Positions 54,350 to 64,000 of a DNA stretch of 64,000 nucleotides are shown piece after piece. Position 1 is the stretch's first letter; each line of letters opens with the position of its first letter. The stretch is from Archegozetes longisetosus (lineage: Eukaryota > Arthropoda > Arachnida > Sarcoptiformes > Trhypochthoniidae): NCBI GenBank assembly GCA_018873245.2, contig JAEMBT020000009.1, positions 7,253,288-7,317,287 of the forward strand, read 5' to 3'. Below the pieces are notes generated by a model, which was given only the letters and a program-made list of their open reading frames with translations, searched no databases and was not told the DNA's origin. The position numbers and the translations under genes are program-made.

Positions 54350-55392
54350 TACTTCGAAAAATTGTGAACCAGAATTTATGCGAAGAAATATTTGTTGATC
54401 TCATATGTTCAATACTCATAAACTAGGAATAAGCCCGTCAAATGACGGGTCAAGTACAGGGTACAAAATTTCAATGAACTTCAAATATAAAAATGAGTAA
54501 ATAAAATTATTTGAAAGTTTTAACATAAACTATCATAGTATTTGAATGGTATGAAAATATTTTCCAAAATATATATGCATTTTTTACTCTAGTTTTAGAG
54601 AAAATTTATGATTAAAACAAGCTTATAGGTTTAGTTGAATTGAAATCTTTGTCAAGCATTATAGTCAATGTGAAAAATTACTTAAAATCCATATTGATTT
54701 TCAGTTTTACAATTAAATTTAAACACATTAAAGTTTGTAGAAATACTTTATTGTTTGAAATCCTCGAATACTCTCAGTTGAAGTAAATAATCTTACATTT
54801 TCCTAATTACTAAGTTTGTTATAAATATTAATGAGTAAATTTAACAACATCTTAAAACTTAAGCATAATTTAATTTACTTGCCAACCCAGAGACAATAAG
54901 GTTAGTTAAATTTGTATGCAATTGAATTGATACGATACAAAGTTTTTTGTATCTTTTGTCAACATATTATTTGGTTAGGTTAAAATCAATAATAAAGTCT
55001 GAAGAGTTCTAAAAATATAATTTCGTAGAGTTCTTAATGAAATGAAGATTTTTACTCAAAACTTTTCAGATGAGTTATCAAATAATCAAAACACAGGTTC
55101 ACTGTGAATTAACGCATCTTTCAGGTTTAAATGGTTAAAAGTGAGATAAGTGAGCAAAAAATCTACGGTTAACCTATCAGTCTTTAATAACATTAAATAA
55201 CTTAATAATAGCACTACTTAAATATAAACAATACTAAAACTAATTTAAACTAATGAAGTGTGAAATTTTACTATTTACGAAAACTTATCAATATTCAGAT
55301 AAGACAATAATAATATCTACAGTAGAATCTTCATAAACATGACTATTAGAAATTATAATTTTCGGTCAATAATATAGTTTTTTAATTAATGA

Positions 55393-55560
55393 CATGGCTA
55401 GTGGTCGCTTTCGGCATCTATAATACTTTATCTTGAGCCCATAGGTCACGATAAGTGTAATGACACCAATATGTGGTGCTTACGACCACCACATACTGAG
55501 CTATTAAGGTGTTAAACAGACAGATACGTACGGACGTTATTATACGGGATTAAAAGTTAA
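55393..55560 (-). repeat. tRNA-like SINE, copy 1
   Basis: On the minus strand the unit contains TAGCTCAGTATGTGG (55503-55489), a good match to the RNA polymerase III A box (TRGCNNAGYNGG), and about 50 nt further GGGCTCAAGA (55440-55431), a weak match to the B box (GGTTCRANNCC). The spacing fits a tRNA-derived promoter. It is about 75% identical by eye to copy 2 at 55737-55905. Identification as a SINE is inferred from the two boxes and repetition. Confidence 0.5.
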
Positions 55561-55736
55561 TTTGAAGTTTCGTTAAAATTTTGATTTGATTTGATTCGCT
55601 AACATTTGAAGATATGTAGAAAATTACCGAAAATTTATGAAAAGACATCCAATTGCACTTCTTTTTGCAATAGAAATTTGATTCATGCAAATAAACGCGA
55701 AGAATTAGACACTGAAATTTTCAGTTAATAAACCGA

Positions 55737-55905
55737 TGTGGCCCACAACCACTCTCGGCAACGATAATACCCTATCTCGAGCCCATTGGCCACGATGAGT
55801 CTAATGATACCAATATTTGGTGCCTACGACCACCACAGACTGAGCTATTAAGGTGTCAAACAAACAAACTAACAGAAACATACGAACATTGTTATAATAG
55901 ATATC
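55737..55905 (-). repeat. tRNA-like SINE, copy 2
   Basis: Same layout as copy 1: A-box-like TAGCTCAGTCTGTGG (55847-55833) and B-box-like GGGCTCGAGATAGG (55784-55771) on the minus strand, with shared flanking blocks (GACACCTTAATAGCTCAGT, GGTGGTCGTA.GCACCA). Direct repeat of copy 1, separated by 176 bp. Confidence 0.5.
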
Positions 55906-57126
55906 TTTCCATTAATTTCCATAGAAAACTCGCTCAAAACAGTATACACCAAAACATATTTCTCACAAAAATTATATTTGATAAGAGGTTTTATTATAAA
56001 GTTAAACGTTCCTTACTTTTATAAAATCGATATTGTATCTATAAATCAAGTATTGGCAGACATTAGGTACCTATATTTGATTTATAATTTAATCAATACA
56101 AGTTTTAAATATAATGTAATTTTATTCATTGACCGCATATTAAATTAATTCAAAGAAACTATTTGATGTAAACAATATTTCAGATAATAAATAAAATATT
56201 TTTCTTTAAGGTATTTGATAGCACTAATGAAGCAATAAAACTGAAATTCAGTAACTAGAGTAAGTCATTGAACAATTAGGTAAGAAACTTAAGTTTTGTT
56301 ATACTAACAAACAAATTTCAACTAACCATCTTATAATAATTTTGGTACTGGTATGAAAGAGTAACTTTTAAGATTTCTTAAATTGAAATATTAGGTCTAT
56401 GCGTTGAATAACATCAAAAATACACTAATAAGAGTCTTTCAAGTACATGATATTCATTTCAAGTAAAAGTATTTTAAAGTTTTAGTGAATATATCTTTAA
56501 GCTCAAAACATTTTACAAATTATTGATTCATATTAGTATGAAGAATATTAGTATGAAGATAGTTTACGATATGAATTTTAATTAGTCACTAATAGTAAGT
56601 TATTTGAAATAATTTCTTTATTTTAAACTAAATTTAGTACTATTTATACAAAAGTTTTAGTTTTAATATATATGCTTTCATATATCGTAATCACTATTTT
56701 CAAATTAAATTATAAAGTTTAAAAATTATTTACTGTATTGAAAACTATTTAATAAAAAATTTGTTCTAATTGGAATGATTAGCCTAAAATTAAATATCGT
56801 GCCAGGAAGATTTATTTTTGCTCAATATAAAAGAAATTATCAGAATAATCTGTATTTGATAGGCTATAGGGTTTTTAGATTCTCACTTTAAGGTTTTTCT
56901 TAATCCTTGTTCAATAATCTAAATATATTCCATCGCAATCTAATATTAAGAATAAAAACTAATTAAATTTTACTTCATTAGTTACTTTTATAATATTGAT
57001 TATAATATTTGGTATATATGATTTCAAGTTTCGTGCGTAAGCGTCATTAAATTGTGTTAACTACTAATACTTGATGTTAGACCCACGAGAATAAGTTTAA
57101 TTTTACACAAGCTTTGAGATTGATAA

Positions 57127-58556
57127 TATTTTAAAAATGTACGACGTCACACAAATTAAATTAAATTTTACTTTAAAATGTCGCGAAGCAGTTTATATAG
57201 AGCAAAATACAATTATCGATCGTTAATATTTCACTCATATAGTTTACTATCTTATGAAATACTAAACTTCAAATAGATAATGAGTTTTGGGCAAAGTACT
57301 GAAGATAGATCTTTAGATGACAAATAATTGAAGTTTACGGACTTTTCAGACAAAATTCATTGTAAAATATATTTATCGATATCATATGTCTAATACTCAT
57401 AGAATCCATTGATTTCCATAGAGATAACAAGATATTCACCGAAGCCTTAGTTTAAAAATCCTGTTAAACAAGTAGTTTTGTTATATGGTCATCAGTGTTG
57501 CCTACTTATATAAAACTCATACTGCATTTAAGGCTTATTCACTGACAGGTATTGGTTCTTTATATTTGATTTACATTTTCCTAAAATATTAGTTTAAAAG
57601 GTAAAATAACTCACTCATTAATAGCATTTTAAAATAATCATTAAGACTGATTAATATAAATTTAATTCTTAGTAGAAATCTTAAATTCATTATTTTAATA
57701 AATGTTGCATGATAACAAGAAATAAAGCTTTGATATTGAATGACTATTATATCTCAATGAACTAAAGGTAAAAATTCAATTCTCACGATATTAACAGGTA
57801 GCATTTAGATAGTTATATAAAAATTGTTATCTTTATTGGATAATTTTTGAAATTTCTTATATTGAAATGCTAGGCCCGAGTATTAACTTCAAAAAATACT
57901 CTACTAAAAACCATCTGAATACACAGTATTTCATTTTAAGTAAGAATGTTTCAAAACTTTTAATGAAATTACAATTGAACTCAGAAAATCGTAAATTATT
58001 GGCTTATACTAATTTGCATTTAGTTTTAGTGTGATGTTTAATTAGCTAAAATTAATGTCATTTGGAAAAGATTTCTTTATTTCAACCTCACACTATTAAG
58101 GCAAAATTTTTTAATTTTAAATCATATGTTTTGTACATCATGGACATTATTTCCAAATTAAACTATAACGTTTAAAAAATATATTGAAAACTACTCGAGT
58201 GGCAAAAAATTAGTTCTGATTTGAATAATTGACCTAAAATTAAATATCGTGGCAGAAATATTTATTCTTGTTTAATATTTGAGAAAATCTATGAAGAAAC
58301 TTTTCGAGAGGCTATAGGCATTTTAGATTCACGTTTAAAAAGCTGGTTTACTCTTATATCATACAATATATAGGGTTCAACGCATGATCTAATGTTAAAG
58401 TTAGAGTAGCTATTCTTACAGTAATCAGTTGTGTAACATTTAATATTCAAAGCGCAAGCGTCATAAATTTGAGCCAACTGCAAATACTTAGCATTACTTC
58501 TTTATGAATAAATTTATTTTTTCATATATTTTATGAGACTTAAAATGTTAATAAGT
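57127..58556 (+). repeat. 1.4-kb repeat superfamily, copy E3
   Basis: Near-identical partner of E2 (49403-50833), in the same orientation and about 7.7 kb away. It continues past ATGTTAATAAGTT into TTACATCATTTAAATTATAT and ATGTCTTCTAACCTTTCTAA, which links it to the end of E1. Non-coding; a 64-codon minus-strand frame here and its twin in E2 are by-products of the repeat. Confidence 0.85.
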
Positions 58557-58639
58557 TGTCTTACATCATTTAAATTATATTTAAAATGTCTTCTAACCTT
58601 TCTAATTTATTTAAATTCAAATGAGTCAAAATTCATTTT

Positions 58640-59745
58640 ATACTCGAATTAAACCAAATTTGGGAGCTTTCTACTCAATTGAATGCCTTCGCTTGAAAAT
58701 CATCCATTGGAAATACTTCATGAATAAGTGAAACTACTTATTTGAATTTTTGCCTATGTCCCATTTAATATTTCTTTCTCAAAAATTGAGTTAGACTTGA
58801 ACTGTAAACGGTGAATAGAATTATAAGTGTTATAGATTTATCGATTTATATTTGACTCATATTGTTAGCAATTTAATGATATATAAAACTGTTGAATAGA
58901 CACTGGCTTGTGCGAGGCGCTGAAAATGACTTTTAGTACACAAATAGTTAATCGTGTTTTCAGAATTTATAAGTTATGCTAAAAATAACAATCGATCCCT
59001 TAAATTAAAAACTCACAAACATAAATTTCATTAACTTCCATGGAGAATTTTCTCGAAAAATATACACAAAAACGGTTCTCTCAAAAGTCTTGTTTGACAA
59101 TTAATTTTTCTGTATGACGATTGTAATGTTCGTTTCTTTCAAGAAGTCGATATTGTTTCTAAAGCCTATTTATTGACAGGTATTGAGTATTTATTTTCAA
59201 TTTTATATTAATATGAATAGTCATTTAACTAGTTATAATGTATAATAATCAATAAAAATAATACTTGAATATGATCTCGAATAGTAAAGGAAAAAATTAA
59301 TATTATAGGCTTTCAATGGTATGAAGTAATAACTCTGTTTACTATTCATAAATCGTTGGAAAACAGGTGAGCTATTTAACTTTTGAACTCAACTAATAAA
59401 ATCCTTTAACCACTTATTAAATAAAAACATCTATTTGGCGAATGAAAAAACACTTGTCATTTTTGTCAATGTTTTTGGGTATATCAGTTTTTTAAAAATG
59501 AATAAAGTGATACTTTATTCTCAGCCAGTAGACATTTTTTTCTCAAATTTCTAGCTTCAGAAAATGGCTTCATTTATTGATTAGAACGTGATTTTTATAT
59601 TGACAAGAAAAAGTGCTAAGTTTATTTTCATTGAGAGAAAATAGACCACGAGAAATTTTAGATAACCTAAAAATAAGCGATAATAAGCGACAATAAATTA
59701 TCTCAGTCAACCAAATAGCAACCTAAAATATTGCCTTACAAAACA
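58640..59745 (+). repeat. 1.4-kb repeat superfamily, copy C
   Basis: Reverse-complement match to copies A/B and direct match to 60780-61845. Begins near TTTGGGAGCTTTCTACTCAA and includes AATTTCATTAACTTCCATGG, ACGGTTCTCTCAAAAGTCTT, TCAATGGTATGAAGTAATAA and ACCACGAGAAATTTTAGATA, ending near GCGATAATAAGCGACAATAA. No coding content. Confidence 0.8.
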
Positions 59746-60662
59746 AATTACTAATCGCATTTATTTTCAAAATTTTGAATAATCGATAAGCATTTATATT
59801 ATTTACTGTTAAAAATTTTAATTTTTACAATAGTGGAATTTTTATTCTTTTTCAAACTTACTTTATGTCTTGTATCCAATCAATTGTTTTGCATTAATGT
59901 AATTGTATGAGTTAGAAGTTTGGATAAGTATTGTAAAGAGAGTGATGTGATCCGACTTTTTAAGGCTTGCGTTTTATTACAATAGCGATAGCTTTTACTG
60001 AAAAGCAGAATATAACTATTGCAGAGATTTTCATTGTTAAGCCCGATCGTAGAATTAATAAGAAATAAAAATACTTTGAATGATGGAGAAATGATATGAA
60101 CCCGAGAAACAAAGAAAAACCTTAGCAATGAAGGCACACACAATAAAATAATTTTTACTGTTTATGCACAGAATATCTTATTAATTCACAGGTTTAAAGG
60201 TTTCCTCTTTTCAACTCTTAAACTTCGATATAAGATAAGGTATTATTAGACTGACCAGTGAAAAATAACAAAATATTCTAACTTCAAGTTTATGTCATTA
60301 TGCTATCAAACTTTATAAAAATTAATTTAAACATAAGTTTCAGTTTAAAAAAGTTACGAAAAAAGCATAATTTGCTATTTAGTCATAAGTAGAAGACTTG
60401 TAGTTTTTATTCTAATAAGTTCGAAAATATTGAGTCAAAATAAAATTTCACTTTCCATTATCAGATTACAATACTTTCAATTATGATTAATTCAGTTTTA
60501 GGACTATTTATACATAATCTTAGGTCATTATGTTAAAACATTTCATTTCCCACCTTCATATGTATTTTAAAATTATATGTAATTCATTCTCCATTTAATT
60601 TATGTCAATTATATCTATCTCAGTATTTCTTAAAAGATGATACTGTGATCCCCTAGGATTAC
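59746..60662. other. no gene seen
   Basis: AT-rich spacer. An 87-codon minus-strand open frame at 59880-60143 has no domain or codon-use support and is probably chance. Confidence 0.45.
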
Positions 60663-61866
60663 ATGACATTACCGCGTAAACGACACTACGGCGCAAACTA
60701 ATAAACTACCAGGCAAGACACTACCGCGCATATTTTATTTGAAGATCCGATTTTATGTTAATTTGTTAAAAAATGCTTTAATATTTCAAATTTGGGAGCT
60801 TTCTAATCAATTGAATGTTTTCGCTTGCAAATCACTTTTTGGAAATACTTAATGAATAAGTAAAATTACTTATTTGAATTTTTGCTTATGTCCCATTTAA
60901 TATTTTTCTCAAAATTTGAGTTAGACTTGATCTGACAACGGTAAATAGCACTGTAAGTACTATAGATTTATTGATTTATATTTGATTCATTGTTCGCTAT
61001 TCTATGATATTATATAAAACGGTTGAATAGACACTGACTTGTACGAGGCGCTGAAAATGACTTTTAGTTCACAAATAGTTAATCGTGTTTTCAGAATTTA
61101 TAAGTTATACTAAAAATATTAATCGATCCCTTAAATTAAAAACTCACAAACATAAATTTCATTAATTTCCATGGAGAATTTACTCAAAAAATATACACAA
61201 AAACGGTTCTCTCAAAAGTCTTGTTTGACAATTAGTTTCACTGTATGACGATTGAAATGTTCGCTTCTTTCAAGAAGTCTATATTGTTTCTAAAGCCTAT
61301 TTATCGACAGGTATTGAGTATTCATCTTAAATTCTATATTAATATGAATTGTCATCTAACTAGTTATAATGTATAATAATCAATAAAAATATTATATGAA
61401 TATGATCTCGAATAGTAAAGGAAAAATTAATATTATAGGCTTTCAATGGTATGAAGTAATAACTCTATCACTCATAAATCGTTGGAAAACAGGTGAGCCA
61501 TTTAACTTTTTAACTCAACTAATAAAATCCTTCAACCACTTATCAAATCAAAACATTTATTTAACGAGTGAAAAAATACTTTAGTCATTTTTGTCAATGT
61601 ATTTGGGTATATCAGTTTTAATAGATGGATAGTGATACTTTATTCTCAGCTAGTAGACAATTTTTCTGAAATTTCTAGTTACAGAAAATGGCTTGAATTA
61701 TTGACTAGAACATGATTTTTATATTGACAATAAATGCTAAGTTTATTTTCATTGAGAGTAAATAGACCACGAGAAATTTTAGATAACCTAAAAATAAGCG
61801 ATAACTTGTGACATTGCAAATAATATATTGATCGTTGCGCGGTAGTGTCGTACGCGGTAGTGTCAT
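60663..61866. mobile_element. 1.2-kb TIR element with CpG-containing ends, body = repeat superfamily copy D
   Basis: Left end ATGACATTACCGCGTAAACG, followed by ACACTACGGCGCAA; right end, read in reverse, ATGACACTACCGCGTACGAC, then ACTACCGCGCAACGATC. The dodecamer GACACTACCGCG, or a near variant, recurs three times at the left (third at about 60718) and twice at the right. These ends enclose copy D (about 60780-61845) of the superfamily seen at 23.3, 26.1 and 58.6 kb. The other copies lack these ends. The element is non-coding and about 1204 bp. No target duplication is evident. Confidence 0.65.
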
Positions 61867-63158
61867 AACTTCCTTTTGGGCCCGGATCCTATAGAACTAG
61901 AGAAACTTCTTTATTTTATTTAATCGTCTCAAGTTTGATTAACTGCACAATCTCTAAATAGTCTATAGTTTTATACAATATTAGTTTGTCCTGATAGTAG
62001 ACGATAGCTCATAATAGCCAAGTATTCTTATATAATAATTTTAGAATGCTAGTCTAGTATCGAGTGGTTCAGCGGAACACGTTATTAGTCGATTTTCGGA
62101 GAAAAAGCTTAAGATTTATGCTTTATATCAATGCAATCAAAAGTAAAATTACAAAAACCTATATCAAAACTACTTTATATTTATTGATTGTTTGAGTAAA
62201 TGCAAATAAACTATTAAAAGTATTTAATGGAAACTCTATACTTTGAAAAATTATTGGAAATAAAAAATTTTATTATCTAGTTTTAGAAATTCGAGTACAC
62301 AAATAATATTGAAGTCATTACTGACGTTGCTATAGAATTTATAGGTTTAACAGATTACAAGTTTTAATACTCTTTACATTGGTTTTTGTACCCAAATCAT
62401 ACTATCGTCGTTCTTCTGTCAGGCCGATTGTTAGAGAATTTATTAAAATTATTTAGAAAAATTTCATTCACTAACATATTTATTATAAAACTATGTTTTT
62501 ATTGTATCCAAAGCAGTAGAGTTTATGATCTATAAGTTAATGCTTTACAGTTTTCATCATTTAAACCATAAGCTCTTTCTCTGAAAATCGACTCATATCC
62601 TAATGTTTTGTTATTTTGTATTGAAACGCGTTCAATTATGACTCAAAAATTAAATTTCGACTAGCAGCTCTGACATAATCTTGTAACACAACCACTAATG
62701 GATAAAGAGTTGCAAACGTATCATTTACATAATTTGATATTTTAAACATTCCTAATGGAATGTTATAGGTTTAAGAGATAACTTAATAATTTGAAATTAT
62801 TTTGAAATTAGAACAAATTCTTAAACTTGTTATTTCTTTAATACGTATATCTCAAACTTAAGTCTTAATTAATAATAATTTTTGGGTAAAATGTAATTAA
62901 TTTGGACAGAACTCATGTACATTATTCAAATAATTACACCAAGAAGCAAGACCTAACTATTCAAAGTAATATATTCAAAAGTATTGTTGTGGCATTTGAT
63001 TTAATTTTTATATATATTAATATTTAATTTTACTTAATTTCAATAATCGAAGCTATGGGAGATATTTAAACTCAGCACGGTAGATTTAATATAGATTGGT
63101 AGTTATATCATTGTTATGTGTTAAAGCGATAGAATACAGTTTTAGCCCAATAGCGGAT
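61867..63158. other. no gene seen
   Basis: AT-rich intergenic sequence with a short GC-rich patch at its left edge (GGGCCCGGATCC). No coding frame or repeat partner was recognised. Confidence 0.45.
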
Positions 63159-63695
63159 TAGTGATGAGCATAAATGAACCTCAGAACCTCTCGAACCCGA
63201 ACCTGAACCTGAACCTCAGGTTTAGACTCAGGTTCGGGTTCTAATTTTTGAAAGAAGTTTAAGTTAGAGGTTTGAAGTTTCAGAACCTGAGGTCTGAGGT
63301 TCAGGATCGAGGTTCTAGTCTTGAACCTCACTTAAACCAATATTTTAAATTATAAGAATTAAAATGATAATTGTCATATTTATTAATATACTTTTATATT
63401 TGTTTGAGAAATGATGCAAATAATAGAATTCTAAATAAGGGTTTTAATTATCAAAATAATCCAACCAAGAGTTTAAACACATGCAATATTGTATTGTATT
63501 ATCTTAATCGAGAATATTGTTTACTATTTAAAATATACAAAATAGTCTACATAAAAGTTGTAGAGGTTCGAGGTTCACAGTGTGCAGAACCTTTAGGTTC
63601 GGGTTCAAGTTCGAGGTTTAGATTAGTAAAAGAGGTTCGGGTTCAGGTTTAAGGTTCATATACGAACCTCTGGAACCCGAACCTGCTCATCAGTA
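63159..63695. mobile_element. 537-bp hAT-type MITE with 8-bp target duplication
   Basis: Left end TAGTGATGAGCA; right end, read in reverse, TACTGATGAGCA. It is flanked by TAGCGGAT (63151-63158) and TAGCAGAT (63696-63703), an 8-bp target duplication with one mismatch, as hAT elements make. Both arms contain arrays of GAACCTGA/GAACCTCAG/GGTTCGGG, structurally equivalent to the GGACCTGA arrays in the autonomous-type hAT at 44249-46706. The AT-rich centre is non-coding. Shared end sequence and arm design indicate the same or a sister family. Confidence 0.85.
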
Positions 63696-64000
63696 TAGCA
63701 GATATCCAATGCGAGACAGTTAGCTATGCCCAGAGACAAAGTTGATCTACTCCTCAAGAATTTTCAAACGATATACTATATATGGAAGTGGGGCGGACGG
63801 GCTAGATATTAAAGGGTAAAGATCACGTAATTGGATCAAGTACGGTCTCGATGAACTCGGTTCATTGATCTGAGTCCAACGATATACTACACATGGGGTG
63901 GAACCTTTAGAACACCCTCATTCTGAGATCTTAGGAATCGACCAAAATTACTAATCGTAATTCATATTCAAAATTTTGATTAATCATATGTCATTTAGGG
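63696..64000. other. no gene; weak relative of the F element
   Basis: Two partial units (AACGATATACTATATATGGA and AACGATATACTACACATGGG, about 63768 and 63878), with GGTTCATTGATCTGAGTCCAA between them, resemble the F palindromic element (AT.ATATCAC.CTTGG, TC.GTTCGTC.AG). Too diverged to delimit. Confidence 0.35.

Larger units (their letters stand above)
54425..55905. mobile_element. 1.5-kb insertion beginning with a CCCGTCAAATGACGGG palindrome
   Basis: Boundaries come from comparison with intact copies of the host repeat. The left end carries the perfect palindrome CCCGTCAAATGACGGG at about 54436. The right end carries two tRNA-like SINE copies in direct repeat. The interior is AT-rich without coding frames. 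It may be a single non-autonomous element or SINEs nested in something older; no transposase or terminal repeat was recognised. Confidence 0.5.
54350..57115 (+). repeat. 1.4-kb repeat superfamily, copy E4, split by an insertion
   Basis: The left piece (about 54350-54424) ends TCAATACTCATAAAC; the right piece resumes at about 55906 with CATTAATTTCCATAGA and continues to about 57115 (CGTGCGTAAGCGTCATTAAA, TACTAATACTTGATGTTAGA). In E2 and E3 these blocks are adjacent (ACTCATAGAATC.ATT.ATTTCCATAGAGA), so the 1.48 kb between them are a later insertion. Confidence 0.65.

Overview
This is AT-rich, eukaryotic nuclear DNA with sparse genes, short introns (often 50-100 nt, GT-AG) and a very high load of decayed and non-autonomous mobile elements. 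The protein set points to an arthropod: a gustatory-receptor-like 7TM protein, a divergent ionotropic receptor, an F-box/LRR protein, a Rab3GAP catalytic subunit, a GH31 alpha-glucosidase, and hAT transposases of the CGGBP1/BED type. I infer a chelicerate, probably an acariform mite. That is a judgement from protein flavour and was not tested by any search.

Layout. 0-5 kb holds two inverted-arm elements and a gustatory-receptor-like gene on the minus strand, whose last exon is not found. 6.7-11.4 kb is a complete 11-exon minus-strand GH31 alpha-glucosidase, which I could join exon by exon into about 936 aa with signal peptide, trefoil domain, nucleophile and acid/base motifs. 13-20 kb is a graveyard: a DDE transposase relic, an RTE-like LINE relic, and a 1.6 kb terminal-inverted-repeat element whose insertion site can be read from an interrupted duplicate. 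20-21.3 kb is a divergent ionotropic receptor gene with one apparent frameshift. 22-33.8 kb is almost purely repeats: a long inverted repeat, two copies of a 1.4 kb repeat superfamily, a solo LTR with a 4-bp target duplication, a 2.6 kb TIR element, foldback elements, a second LTR-like segment and a mariner-like relic.

34.7-41.7 kb is the gene-rich core: an intronless F-box/LRR gene (+), convergent with a two-exon Rab3GAP1 gene (-), then a three-exon SDR dehydrogenase (-). 42.7-46.7 kb holds two hAT transposons head to head, one with a decayed transposase and one nearly intact. 46.9-62 kb is dominated by further copies of the same 1.4 kb repeat superfamily. These surround a 5'-incomplete AUH-type methylglutaconyl-CoA hydratase (50.8-51.6 kb), a decayed F-box/LRR pseudogene, two tRNA-like SINE copies inside a larger insertion, and a CpG-rich-ended TIR element. 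At 63.2 kb lies a 537-bp MITE that shares terminal sequence and architecture with the near-intact hAT element and has an 8-bp target duplication with one mismatch.

The genes do not form a pathway. The window is ordinary host genes set in a repeat landscape. The most interesting parts are the repeat superfamily, the hAT/MITE pair with simple-repeat subterminal arms, and several insertion histories that can be read base by base. Three or four single-base frameshifts in otherwise good reading frames may be assembly errors.
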